A stretch of DNA of 48,719 bases from an uncultured Collinsella sp. (GCA_900539735.1 UQDE01000012.1:1-48719); one strand, 5' to 3'. Shown: positions 7,209-14,875, numbered from the stretch's first letter. Notes: generated by a model from the letters alone, not told the origin. Made by a program: numbers and translations.

Positions 7209-9239
7209 CTACAGCTCGTTGGCCGCGTGATACGCCGTGCGAATGGCGCTCGCAATGTCGGCGGTGCGCTCACCCGAGCAGTCGCCCACGCAGGTCACGG
7301 GCACCGTCACGCCATCCAGGTCAAACGCGTTGGCCTTGGAGCCCACGGCCATCACCACGTAATCGCAGGCGATCTTCACCGGCTCCTCGGCGCCGTCCTC
7401 GGTGGTGCGAACAGCCTCCACGCCCTCGTCGGTAATGGCGGTCAGGCGGGTCTTAACATGCTGCTCCACGTTGTGCTCTGCAAAGTCGCTCATAATCAGC
7501 GGCAGAATGGTCTCGGACTCGCCCGCGGCAATCTTGTCGAGCATCTCCACGATCGCCACCTCGCAGCCGTGCTGCAGCAGATACTCGGCAGTCTCGGTGC
7601 CCACCAGGCCACCGCCAATGACAGCGACGCGGCCGTTGAGCTCCGCCTTGCCGGCCAGCACGTCCCAGCTCGAGACGACCTTCTCCGAGTCGGCGCCCGG
7701 AACGGGGATAACCACGTCGTGCGCGCCCACGGCCACAATCGCGGCGTCGGCGGCGTTGAGGTCCTCAGCGGTAGCGGCATGGCTGAGCTCAACCTTCACG
7801 CCCAGGCCAGGCAGAATCTTCTCGTAGTACTCGACCGAGCGCATGATCTCGTCCTTGCGCGGAGGCGCAGCCGCCAGCACAATCTGGCCGCCCAGATGAT
7901 CGCTCGCCTCGTAGACGGTCACGTCGTAGCCGCGCTTGGCCGCCACGCGTGCGGCCTCCAGGCCGGCGATGCCGCCGCCCACCACGGCGATCTTCTTGTC
8001 GCCCTCGCCCGGCTTAATGGCGATGGTCGCCTCGTCGCCGTTCTCGGCATTGAGCACGCACGAGATGTACTTGCGATTTTGAATCGCGTCGACGCAGCCC
8101 TTGTTGCAGTTGAGGCACTCGCGGATGGGCTCACCCGTGGCGGCCTTCAGCGCAATGTCGGGGTCGCACATGAGCGAGCGGCCATAGGCGATGATATCGG
8201 CCGCGCCGTCTTCCAGAATCTTCTCGCCGGCCTCAACCGAGACAACGCGGCCGACGGTTGCCACCGGCACGGAGACCAGGGCCTTGACGCGCTCGGCCAC
8301 GGGCAGCGTCCAGTTGTAGGGCATGGCGCCCATGGGCGGAATGGTGTCGCCCATGTTGCCGGTGTGGTTGGCCTGTGCGACCTGAATCATATCGATGCCC
8401 GTACCCTCGAGCAGCTTGGCGAACTCGCAGGCCTCGTCGGGCTGCAGGCCACCCTTGCCCCGCGGCGTGCCGTCGGGGTTCTCCATGATCACGGGGAGCT
8501 TGTACTCCACCATCAGCTGCGGCGCGGCCTCCTTAATGGCGGCGACGACCTCCAGCGCGTAGCGAACGCGGTTCTCGAACGAACCACCGTACTCGTCGGT
8601 GCGCTGGTTGAGGATGGCCGAGCACAGCGAACCCACCAGGCGGTCGCCGTGGACCTCGATAGCGTCGATCCCGGCCTGCTGTGCGCGAGCGGCCGAGGCA
8701 GCGATGGCCTCCTTGATCTGGGTGAGCTGCTCTACGCTCGCCTCGTTCACAAAGTGCTGCATGTCGTGATGCAGCTTGGCGTAGGCCTGGTTGCGGATCT
8801 CGTTGGACTCGGCCATCTTGGCGGCAAAGGTCTCCTCGTCGCCGGCGGCCTTGGCCTCCTGCGCGGCCTTGGCGGCGGCCATGGATCCCATGACCATGCG
8901 GCCGACACCGGGCACATCGTACTCGGGGTGGAACAGCTGCAGCGCGACCTTGGCGCCGTGCTTGTGGACGGCGTCGGCCAGCGCCTTAAACGTGGGGATC
9001 TGGGCGTCGGTTGCCAGCTTGGGCGTGGGGCTTGCGGTCATGACGGGAGCGACGTCGCCGATGACGATGTAGCTCACGCCGCCACGGGCCAAGCGCTCGT
9101 AAAAAGCCAGGCTGCGCTCGCCGATGGAACCGTCACGCTCCTCGTAGCCGGTGGTCAGCGGCGGAAACATAATGCGGTTCTTGAGCTCAAGGGGGCCAAC
9201 CGTAATGGGCTGGAGCAGCTTGGATGCAGGTGTGGTCAT
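7209..9239 (-). CDS. FMN/FAD/[4Fe-4S] NADH-dependent ene-reductase (old yellow enzyme family)
   Basis: The protein (676 residues) has the architecture of 2,4-dienoyl-CoA reductase FadH, enoate reductases and bile-acid BaiCD/BaiH. Residues 1 to about 370 form an OYE TIM barrel that binds FMN (PLTTGYEERDG near the start, DAIEVHGDRLVGSLCS, GGSFENRVRYALEV). A cysteine cluster follows at about 375-395 (ECLNCNKGCVD, then YISC) for one [4Fe-4S]. Next come an FAD Rossmann motif (VVGGGIAGLEAA, about 420) and an NAD(P)H Rossmann motif (VIGGGLVGTETAEY, about 540). It should reduce an activated C=C bond using NADH. The substrate cannot be told from sequence; dietary or host-derived enoates, steroids or fatty acids are possible. 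The second ATG is chosen because GAGAGGA lies 6 bases before it. The gene is monocistronic. Confidence 0.88.
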   Translation of the reverse strand: MTTPASKLLQPITVGPLELKNRIMFPPLTTGYEERDGSIGERSLAFYERLARGGVSYIVIGDVAPVMTASPTPKLATDAQIPTFKALADAVHKHGAKVALQLFHPEYDVPGVGRMVMGSMAAAKAAQEAKAAGDEETFAAKMAESNEIRNQAYAKLHHDMQHFVNEASVEQLTQIKEAIAASAARAQQAGIDAIEVHGDRLVGSLCSAILNQRTDEYGGSFENRVRYALEVVAAIKEAAPQLMVEYKLPVIMENPDGTPRGKGGLQPDEACEFAKLLEGTGIDMIQVAQANHTGNMGDTIPPMGAMPYNWTLPVAERVKALVSVPVATVGRVVSVEAGEKILEDGAADIIAYGRSLMCDPDIALKAATGEPIRECLNCNKGCVDAIQNRKYISCVLNAENGDEATIAIKPGEGDKKIAVVGGGIAGLEAARVAAKRGYDVTVYEASDHLGGQIVLAAAPPRKDEIMRSVEYYEKILPGLGVKVELSHAATAEDLNAADAAIVAVGAHDVVIPVPGADSEKVVSSWDVLAGKAELNGRVAVIGGGLVGTETAEYLLQHGCEVAIVEMLDKIAAGESETILPLIMSDFAEHNVEQHVKTRLTAITDEGVEAVRTTEDGAEEPVKIACDYVVMAVGSKANAFDLDGVTVPVTCVGDCSGERTADIASAIRTAYHAANEL

Positions 9240-9386
9240 GGACATTCCTCTCTTGTAGGCGCGGCGGCGATGATGCCGCGTAGTTATCTAGAGGATATGG
9301 CATGGGAATACAGCAGCGCAACGGAAATCGGCGGACAGCAGGTAGCGGCAGGTGGATGGGGATGGGCGGGGCGGCCCGTCGGTTTA

Positions 9387-9683
9387 TCTCAATCTGTAAC
9401 AGTTACGCGACAAAACCGGGTCTTACTGTTACAGATCAAGATATTCCTCTCGACCCATCCTCAACAATCTCGATCTGTAACAGCTAGGCCCACTTTTGAC
9501 CCCTACCTGTTACAGATCGAGACAAACCAAACCCGCCTGCTAGAAAATCTCAATCTATAACAACAACTCGGCAAAATCCGTCCCTCGTGTTACAGATTTA
9601 GACAAACACGACCCAACCCACCGGTATATCTCGATCTGTAACACCCAGCCGCCTAAATCGGGTCTAGATGTTACAGATCGAGA
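9387..9683. repeat. Array of eight 15-bp repeats in strictly alternating orientation, 40-41 bp period
   Basis: The consensus is TCTCGATCTGTAACA. Forward copies are at 9387-9401, 9468-9482, 9548-9562 and 9629-9643. Reverse-complement copies are at 9427-9441, 9508-9522, 9588-9602 and 9669-9683. Four copies are exact; the others differ at one to three positions, mainly positions 4-5. Centre-to-centre distances are 40, 41, 40, 40, 40, 41 and 40 bp, so spacers are 25 or 26 bp. The spacers inside forward-reverse pairs share a weak centre resembling CAAAATCGGGTCT, whereas the other spacers tend to begin CAAAC and to be C-rich. The array lies between the tRNA terminator and the 5' region of the ene-reductase gene. 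Each pair could form a hairpin with a 15-bp stem and 25-base loop. Confidence 0.95.
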
Positions 9684-9732
9684 TTTTGTTTGAGAGGCCG
9701 AGAATTGGACCGAAAACACGGTCCCGAAATAA

Positions 9733-9763
9733 CAAAAAAGCTCGCCGGCTAGGCCGACGAGCT
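9733..9763 (-). terminator. Terminator of the initiator tRNA gene
   Basis: Arms 9739-9749 and 9753-9763 pair over 11 bp with one G-U, with a 3-base loop. On the minus strand the hairpin is followed by six T residues. It begins 10 bases downstream of the tRNA 3' end. Confidence 0.9.
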
Positions 9764-9772
9764 GCAAGTTCT

Positions 9773-9849
9773 TGGTCGCGGGGGCAGGATTTGAACCTAC
9801 GACCTCCGGGTTATGAGCCCGGCGAGCTACCAGACTGCTCCACCCCGCA
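9773..9849 (-). tRNA. Initiator tRNA-Met (anticodon CAU)
   Basis: This 77-base tRNA folds into a full cloverleaf with an encoded CCA. Three features mark it as the initiator: three consecutive G-C pairs at the base of the anticodon stem (GGGCTCATAACCC), an A11-U24 pair in the D stem, and strong overall similarity to bacterial tRNA-fMet. The usual C1xA72 mismatch is replaced by U1 and G72, which can at best form a wobble pair. That still leaves the acceptor end weak, as formylation and initiation require. A terminator follows directly. Confidence 0.93.
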
Positions 9850-10045
9850 ATGTCTGGGCGCTTCATGTGCGCAAGAAAGTATATTACGCGGGAGTTCGGT
9901 AAACGGCAAGGAAAATCTCGTAGAGCATAATTCCTTCATATTTAAACCCCTCAGCCCCTATCACCGTAAACGAATCGCAGCCGAGCGCCGTCGACGGCAC
10001 GTATACAATGGTGCGCGTCCTTTTATGCCAACACTGGGAGTAGAC

Positions 10046-10819
10046 ATGCTGCTCGCTATCGATATGGGAAACACGCAGACGGCCATGGGCCTGTTTGACG
10101 GAGACGAGCTGGTGCAGTCGTGGCGCATGCCCACCGACCGCTCTTATACCGCCGACGAGATCCATGTGCGCCTGATGGGTTTCTTTAAAATGTACGGCCT
10201 TTCGCTCGACGCGGTCGACGCGATCGCCTTTGCGGGCGTGGTGCCGCAGCTCTCGCGCGAATGGCACGCCGTGGCCGACCGCATTGCCGCGGACGCCATC
10301 GTCATCGGGCCGCAGACGGCCGCGGTGACCAAGCTGCGCGCGGCGCGCCCCCAGGCCGTTGGTGCCGACCGCATCGCCAACGCCGTCGCTGCCGATACCT
10401 TCTACGGCGCGCCGGCGATCGTGGTGGACTTTGGCACCGCAACCAATATCGACGTCATCGATGAGGACGGCTATTACATTGGCGGAGCGATCGCGCCGGG
10501 CATCCGCATCTCCATGGACGCGCTTGCCGCCCGTGCCGCCAAGCTCGCCAGCGTGCCGCTCGAGGCGCCCGAGCATGCCATCGGCCGCGATACCGAGGAG
10601 TGCATTAAGGTCGGCGCCGTGGTGGGCGCTGCCGCCATGGCCGAGGGCCTGGTCACACGCATGAAGCGCGAGCTGGGTCGTGAGGACGCCACCGTTATCG
10701 CCACGGGCGGTCTCGCCGGCATCGTCGCCGATTCGACCGATGCCTTCGACGTGGTCGACGGACAACTCACCATCAAAGGCATCTGCGAAATCTACCGCCG
10801 CATGCAGGAGCTGGGATAG
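10046..10819 (+). CDS. coaX: Type III pantothenate kinase
   Basis: This 257-residue ASKHA-fold kinase catalyses the first step of coenzyme A synthesis, ATP + pantothenate to 4'-phosphopantothenate. The N-terminal LLAIDMGNTQTAMGLFD is the phosphate-binding motif. AVGADRIANAVAA (about residue 110) is the conserved substrate and dimer motif, and DFGTATNIDVID (about 130) holds the second ATP-binding loop. GGAIAPGIRISMDAL is also typical. The true start is 10046: GGGAG lies 5 bases upstream, and the in-frame extension further upstream crosses the tRNA. GTATACAATG just upstream (10001-10010) contains a plausible -10 hexamer. Usual family length is 250-270, so the gene looks intact. Confidence 0.95.
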   Translation: MLLAIDMGNTQTAMGLFDGDELVQSWRMPTDRSYTADEIHVRLMGFFKMYGLSLDAVDAIAFAGVVPQLSREWHAVADRIAADAIVIGPQTAAVTKLRAARPQAVGADRIANAVAADTFYGAPAIVVDFGTATNIDVIDEDGYYIGGAIAPGIRISMDALAARAAKLASVPLEAPEHAIGRDTEECIKVGAVVGAAAMAEGLVTRMKRELGREDATVIATGGLAGIVADSTDAFDVVDGQLTIKGICEIYRRMQELG

Positions 10820-10872
10820 GACAGGGGCTTAAGTCGAGCACGAGCGCGAGCGGCGAACTAGGCAACGCATCG

Positions 10873-10919
10873 GCCCTATTCCTCAAAATCGAAAGATTTT
10901 CAGTTTTGAGGAATAGGGC
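10873..10919. repeat. CCTATTCCTCAAAA palindrome, copy 1
   Basis: Outer arms 10873-10888 and 10904-10919 are perfect 16-bp reverse complements. An inner hairpin (AAAATC, GAAA loop, GATTTT) competes with the outer stem. It lies between the convergent coaX and ATPase genes and may serve both as a bidirectional terminator. Two further copies lie upstream of the ATPase gene. Confidence 0.85.
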
Positions 10920-10925
10920 TTTCTG

Positions 10926-12122
10926 CTAGGCCTCGTCGCACAGCCACCTCGCCAGGTCCACGATCTGCACCCCATTGCGGTCCGTGGCCTCGTGATGCGT
11001 GCGGGCGAGAATCATCTTGGGGTACGCGTCGCCAATGCTCAGCAGTGGTGAAATCTCGCGTTCAAATGTCTTATCCGAGCTGATGTCGTCGCTCACCTGA
11101 ATGTAGAGCTTCTCGCTTCGCTTGATTGCTACAAAGTCTATTTCCTTTTTATAGAGCACGCCGACGTATACCTCGTATCCGCGGCGCAGCAGCTCGATTG
11201 CCACCATGTTCTCGTATACGCGTCCCCAATCCATATCACGTGTACCGAGCAGCGCGTATTTGAACGCGTGGTCTGCCAGGTAATACTTCTCGCCGCTCTT
11301 AAGGTATTTTTTGCCGCGGATGTCGTACCGACGAACTTTATAGAAGGCAAACGCATCGCACAGGTACCCCATGTACGTGCCGACCGTCTTGTTCGTTATC
11401 TTTAGCCCATCCGTGTTCAAAATATCCGTAATGTTACGTGCCGACGTTATGTTGGATACGTTGTCCATCATGTAATCGGCAATGCGCAGCAGCGCCGATT
11501 CGTTTCTCACGTTATGCCGCTGCACGATATCTCTCACGATGAGCGTTTTGAAGACATTGGAGAGATATTGATAACGCTGCTCCTGCAGTGGATAAGGGTA
11601 GGAGCCGGACATACCGCCGGTTCTCGCGTACTCATCGAAGTCGCGGTCGACCTCGCCCTCGTCGCCATAGAGTCGATACTCCTCAAACGAGAATGGGAAA
11701 ACCTCGATCTCAAACGTACGCCCCGTAAAGAGCGTCGACAGATCGCTCGACAGCAAAAAGGCATTCGATCCGGTAATGAATATGTCGTACTGCTCGGATG
11801 CGTGGAGGCTGTTGATCGCACGCTCAAAACCGTCGCACATCTGAACTTCATCGATAAGCAGAAAGTTTTGTTTGCCGGACACTCGATGCTCTTTTACATA
11901 GGCGAGCAGCGCGTGATACTCGAGCAGATTCTCGAACTCATCGAGGTTGTAGTTGATATGGATGACATTCGAATTGGACAGATTTGCCTCCACGTAATCG
12001 CGGAGGGCCTCGAGCAATTTTGATTTACCGCTACGACGGATGCCCGTGATGACCTTGATGTCCGGCACGCCAATAAGGCTCGTCAACGTGTCCATATATG
12101 ACGTTCTATTGATGAGTTTCAT
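10926..12122 (-). CDS. AAA-type ATPase with C-terminal DUF4143 domain
   Basis: This 398-residue protein has a Walker A loop at about 27-35 (GIRRSGKSKLL), a Walker B motif at about 88-95 (FLLIDEVQ) and an arginine-bearing sensor region (FITGSNAFLLSS, then FTGRTFEIEVFPFSFEEY). This is the AAA_14 domain. The C-terminal half matches the DUF4143 layout, a degenerate PD-(D/E)XK-like fold, with KKEIDFVAI followed by LYIQV. Proteins of this type are widespread accessory genes in anaerobes and archaea with no firmly established role. Codon use looks less GC-rich than in the flanking genes, suggesting acquisition. The gene is bracketed by three copies of one palindrome (10873, 12149 and 12234) and stands alone on the minus strand. 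Confidence 0.85.
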   Translation of the reverse strand: MKLINRTSYMDTLTSLIGVPDIKVITGIRRSGKSKLLEALRDYVEANLSNSNVIHINYNLDEFENLLEYHALLAYVKEHRVSGKQNFLLIDEVQMCDGFERAINSLHASEQYDIFITGSNAFLLSSDLSTLFTGRTFEIEVFPFSFEEYRLYGDEGEVDRDFDEYARTGGMSGSYPYPLQEQRYQYLSNVFKTLIVRDIVQRHNVRNESALLRIADYMMDNVSNITSARNITDILNTDGLKITNKTVGTYMGYLCDAFAFYKVRRYDIRGKKYLKSGEKYYLADHAFKYALLGTRDMDWGRVYENMVAIELLRRGYEVYVGVLYKKEIDFVAIKRSEKLYIQVSDDISSDKTFEREISPLLSIGDAYPKMILARTHHEATDRNGVQIVDLARWLCDEA

Positions 12123-12148
12123 TGGGGCCTCCTCGCGGTCTTTTATCG

Positions 12149-12189
12149 CTATTCCTCAAAATTGAAAAATTTTCAGTTTTGAGGAATAG
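12149..12189. repeat. CCTATTCCTCAAAA palindrome, copy 2
   Basis: Arms 12149-12161 and 12177-12189 pair perfectly over 13 bp. The inner hairpin is AAAATT, GAAA loop, AATTTT, so the inner pair changed from C-G in copy 1 to T-A while keeping complementarity. The copy lies 27 bases upstream of the ATPase start codon, within its probable promoter or leader. Confidence 0.85.
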
Positions 12190-12233
12190 GCTCTATAGCG
12201 AATATACCTCGCTAAAGACCGAGCTGCCTTAAT

Positions 12234-12276
12234 CCTATTCCTCAAAAACGAAAATTTTTCAGTTTTGAGGAATAGG
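12234..12276. repeat. CCTATTCCTCAAAA palindrome, copy 3
   Basis: Arms 12234-12247 and 12263-12276 pair perfectly over 14 bp. The inner segment reads AAAAAC, GAAA, ATTTTT, again largely self-complementary. It lies between the BirA-like gene's 3' end and copy 2 and may help to terminate the minus-strand folate operon. Confidence 0.85.
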
Positions 12277-12309
12277 GCGCTGGCAACCCATTCCCCAGAT
12301 AGGCGAAAC

Positions 12310-12336
12310 CCTCCCCGGCACAGGCCGAGGAGGGTC
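12310..12336 (-). terminator. Possible terminator after the BirA-like gene
   Basis: CCTCCCCGGC near 12310 and GCCGAGGAGG near 12326 form an imperfect hairpin with a short ACA loop. It lies about 40 bases beyond the gene's stop. On the minus strand only a weak T tract follows, so this call is tentative. Confidence 0.35.
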
Positions 12337-12374
12337 TTGTTGTCATGTCTATCTTTGGGCGCGAACGCCCCGCG

Positions 12375-13076
12375 CTACAGCCCGCGAATTCGTACGGCCT
12401 CGGGCGGAAACTCCTGCTCGCCGGCATCGGTCTTAATGGTCGCGCGGCCCCAGATGTCCAGGCCTGCAAACACACCGACCGCAAGCGGCAGGCCGTTGGG
12501 CGACACCGCCGCAACTTGGCGGCCCAGCAGCGGCACCATGTCGAAGTACTCGCCCAGCACGGGAGCCAGCGGCCCTGCGGCGCCTTGCGGCGTGTTGGCA
12601 ACAACCGCCCAAGCGTCCACGCGGGCCAGCACGGCGGCGGCCAGCGTCTCGACCAGCGCTTCGTCAGCCACGTCCACACCAAGCTCGCCCAGCGCCGAAC
12701 GCTCAATATCCACCGTCACGGCACCGAACATGCCCGCAGCAGCGGCACCGCCGTTCACGGCAACACGCGCGAGCGACGTCTCAAACGCAGGCGCACCGCA
12801 CACGATATCGCTCGGCCACTGGATACCCACCTTACCGGCAAGGCCCAACCCCGGCGTCGAAGCCGTGCCCACGAGCGCGTCCATCATGCCCATCGCAGCC
12901 ACAAACGGCAGGCCGTGGAAGGCATGCATGTTCACGTCCGGGCGCACGATCAGCGAAAACGTCAGCGAAGCATCGCCCGCGCTCCAAGCGCACCAGCCCG
13001 CGGACGCACCCTCGCGGCCCGCGTCGCGCGCGGCGTCAAGCTCGGTACCGGCGACAACAGCATTCATCTCGATCAT
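12375..13076 (-). CDS. Degenerate biotin-protein-ligase-like protein (BirA fold)
   Basis: The 233 residues align by eye with the catalytic and C-terminal domains of BirA: LTFSLIVRPD, then GIQWPSDIV in place of KWPNDV, and a C-terminal SH3-like segment (LGRQVAAVSPNG, then GVFAGLDIWGRATIK, ending EAVRIRGL). The biotinyl-AMP loop GRGRRGR is absent, as is the catalytic lysine in the KLAGI segment that follows WPND in active ligases. It is probably not a working ligase and may bind biotin or an unrelated acyl adenylate. Its start codon directly abuts the stop of the FolP-FolK gene, so it is co-translated with that gene. An internal Met four residues in is another possible start. Confidence 0.6.
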   Translation of the reverse strand: MIEMNAVVAGTELDAARDAGREGASAGWCAWSAGDASLTFSLIVRPDVNMHAFHGLPFVAAMGMMDALVGTASTPGLGLAGKVGIQWPSDIVCGAPAFETSLARVAVNGGAAAAGMFGAVTVDIERSALGELGVDVADEALVETLAAAVLARVDAWAVVANTPQGAAGPLAPVLGEYFDMVPLLGRQVAAVSPNGLPLAVGVFAGLDIWGRATIKTDAGEQEFPPEAVRIRGL

Positions 13077-14825
13077 CTACATACGCCCCAATTCGCCCAC
13101 GATATGGCCCACGCGGTCCTCGGGCTCCTTGACCTCGACACCGTTGTAGCGGAAGAACCGCGGCGGGTCGTGCATCAGGTCCTCGAGCGGCACCAGCACA
13201 AAGTCGCGCTCGCCAATGAGAGGATGCGGCAGGCGCAGCTTTTTGCCGCCGTGAGTCTCGCCGTCCATCCACAGCAGGTCCAGGTCGATGGTGCGCGGAC
13301 CGTTGGCCTTGGCCTTTTTGGAGCGGTCGCGCCCAAGCTCGGCCTCGATCTTCATGAGCTCGTCGAGCAGCACCAGCGGCGCCAGCTCGGTCTTGATCTC
13401 GATGACGGCGTTGGCAAACGCGTCCTGGCGCGTCTCGTAGGCCGGCTCGCTCTCGTAGATCTTGGAGGAGTTGGACACGCAGGTGAGCGGAATCTCGGCG
13501 ATCATCTCGCGTGCAGCGCGGATGTTGTCGCAGCGATGCCCCAGGTTGGAGCCCACAGCCACAAACGCACGGCGCGGCTGCGGCTTGGCGACGGCCCAGT
13601 AACCGTTCAGGAACTGCGCAAAACCCGCGGCGTCGTGCACGCGCACGATGTTCGCACCGGCCTGGATGGCGCCCAGGCACACGCCAAACGTGGCGGCATC
13701 GCGCGCGGCGGCCTCGGTCACGCCCGAGACAGCGCCCACAAAACGCTTGCGCGACACGGCGCACATGAGCGGATAGCCCAGTGACGCCATCTTGGCAGTC
13801 TCACGCTGGATGACGATGTCCTCGTTAGCCGACTTACCAAAGCCCGGGCCAGGATCGATGCAGATGCGGTCGCGCGACACGCCGGCATGGATGAGTGTGC
13901 GGGCCTGGTCGGACAGAAAGCCCATGACGCGGCGCATGATGGGCGCCGAATCGGGCAGGGTAAAGCGGCGGAGCTGAGAGGTGGGCACGTAGGCCTCCTC
14001 GCGGCGGGCGCTGCGGCGCATCATGGCGGCCAGGCGGTCATTGGACTCCGATGCGGCCTCGGTGGCCTCGGGCGCGGCCTCGGGCGCGGGCGCGACGGTC
14101 TCGGCGGCAGCAGCCTGCTCGGCGGCCGGCGTCTCCTGCCCCAGCTCGGTTGCAGGCTCGGACGTGGGCTCCGGCTCGCCAAACGGCAGTGAGGGCTGTA
14201 CCACACCGCCCGGAAGCTTGGCCTCAACCTTGGGCTCGCCCAGCAACTTGCCGCGACGGCGACGGGCCGGCTTCTCGGCCTCGCGCGCGGCCTCGGCAGC
14301 CGCTTCGCGTGCCTTCTCGGCAACAAACGCCGCAGCCGAGGTATCGAGCTGCACCGTTGCGTGCGTGCGGGCGGGCGCGGCGACCTCGCCGGCATGCATC
14401 ACGATGACGCCGCAGGTGCTCGTCTTAACAAACTCGACCATCTTGGGATCGGTGAAGCCGGTCACGTCGTTGACGATCGAGGCGCCGCAGCGCACGGCCG
14501 CCTTGGCAACCGCTACATGACGCGTGTCGATCGAGACGATGGCGCCCTCCTTGGCCAGCGCGCGCACCACGGGCAGCACGCGGCGCGCTTCCTCATCGGG
14601 GTTGACCGGGGTAAAACCAGGGCGCGTGGACTCGCCGCCCACGTCGATGATGTCGGCGCCGGCGTCGAGCATCGCCAGGCCGTACTCGATGGCGGCATCG
14701 GGGTCGAAGTGCTCTCCGCCATCGCTGAACGAATCGGGCGTCACGTTGAGGACGCCCATGATGCGCGGACGGTCAAAGCTGAGCTCGTACTTTCCGCACC
14801 GCCATGTCTTGCTGTCGTTCGCCAT
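13077..14825 (-). CDS. folP-folK: Dihydropteroate synthase-HPPK fusion with a large insertion
   Basis: The 582-residue protein combines two folate steps. Residues 20-146 and about 294-410 are dihydropteroate synthase (MGVLNVTPDSFSDGG, GGESTRPG, SIDTRH, SIVNDVTG, IVMHAG, IDPGPGFGK, SRKRFVG, RVHD). Residues 419-582 are 6-hydroxymethyl-dihydropterin pyrophosphokinase (FVAVGSNLGHRCDN, SKIYESEPAY, GPRTIDLDLLW, LPHPLIGERDFVL). Between them, inside the DHPS barrel, about 147 residues (147-293) rich in Ala, Glu and Pro are inserted after the fourth strand. All recognised catalytic residues remain. The second ATG is chosen because AGGAGG lies 6 bases upstream; the first ATG would touch the Shine-Dalgarno. 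Folate synthesis normally has HPPK act before DHPS, so the fusion may channel the intermediate. Confidence 0.93.
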   Translation of the reverse strand: MANDSKTWRCGKYELSFDRPRIMGVLNVTPDSFSDGGEHFDPDAAIEYGLAMLDAGADIIDVGGESTRPGFTPVNPDEEARRVLPVVRALAKEGAIVSIDTRHVAVAKAAVRCGASIVNDVTGFTDPKMVEFVKTSTCGVIVMHAGEVAAPARTHATVQLDTSAAAFVAEKAREAAAEAAREAEKPARRRRGKLLGEPKVEAKLPGGVVQPSLPFGEPEPTSEPATELGQETPAAEQAAAAETVAPAPEAAPEATEAASESNDRLAAMMRRSARREEAYVPTSQLRRFTLPDSAPIMRRVMGFLSDQARTLIHAGVSRDRICIDPGPGFGKSANEDIVIQRETAKMASLGYPLMCAVSRKRFVGAVSGVTEAAARDAATFGVCLGAIQAGANIVRVHDAAGFAQFLNGYWAVAKPQPRRAFVAVGSNLGHRCDNIRAAREMIAEIPLTCVSNSSKIYESEPAYETRQDAFANAVIEIKTELAPLVLLDELMKIEAELGRDRSKKAKANGPRTIDLDLLWMDGETHGGKKLRLPHPLIGERDFVLVPLEDLMHDPPRFFRYNGVEVKEPEDRVGHIVGELGRM

Positions 14826-14847
14826 GAACATCCTCCTAAAATGCCCA

Positions 14848-14875
14848 CGCCGCCGAGCTTGGGGAGCTGGCGGCG
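14848..14875 (-). terminator. GC-rich hairpin between the sirtuin and folate genes
   Basis: CGCCGCCGAGCT (14848-14859) pairs with AGCTGGCGGCG (14865-14875) apart from one bulge. On the minus strand it follows the sirtuin gene's stop and precedes the AGGAGG of folP-folK, with only a short T tract (CATTTT). It could be a terminator or a leader hairpin of the folate operon. Confidence 0.5.

Noticed and set aside
7227..9560. 777-codon open frame on the plus strand opposite the ene-reductase
   Set aside because: It is antisense to a gene with complete OYE, FAD and NAD motifs, and its product is His/Ala/Gly-rich with no domain; it is a GC-driven shadow.
9387..9683. The repeat array as a CRISPR locus
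   Set aside because: Repeats are only 15 bp, alternate in orientation and have 25-26 bp spacers with a partly shared core; no cas gene is in the window.
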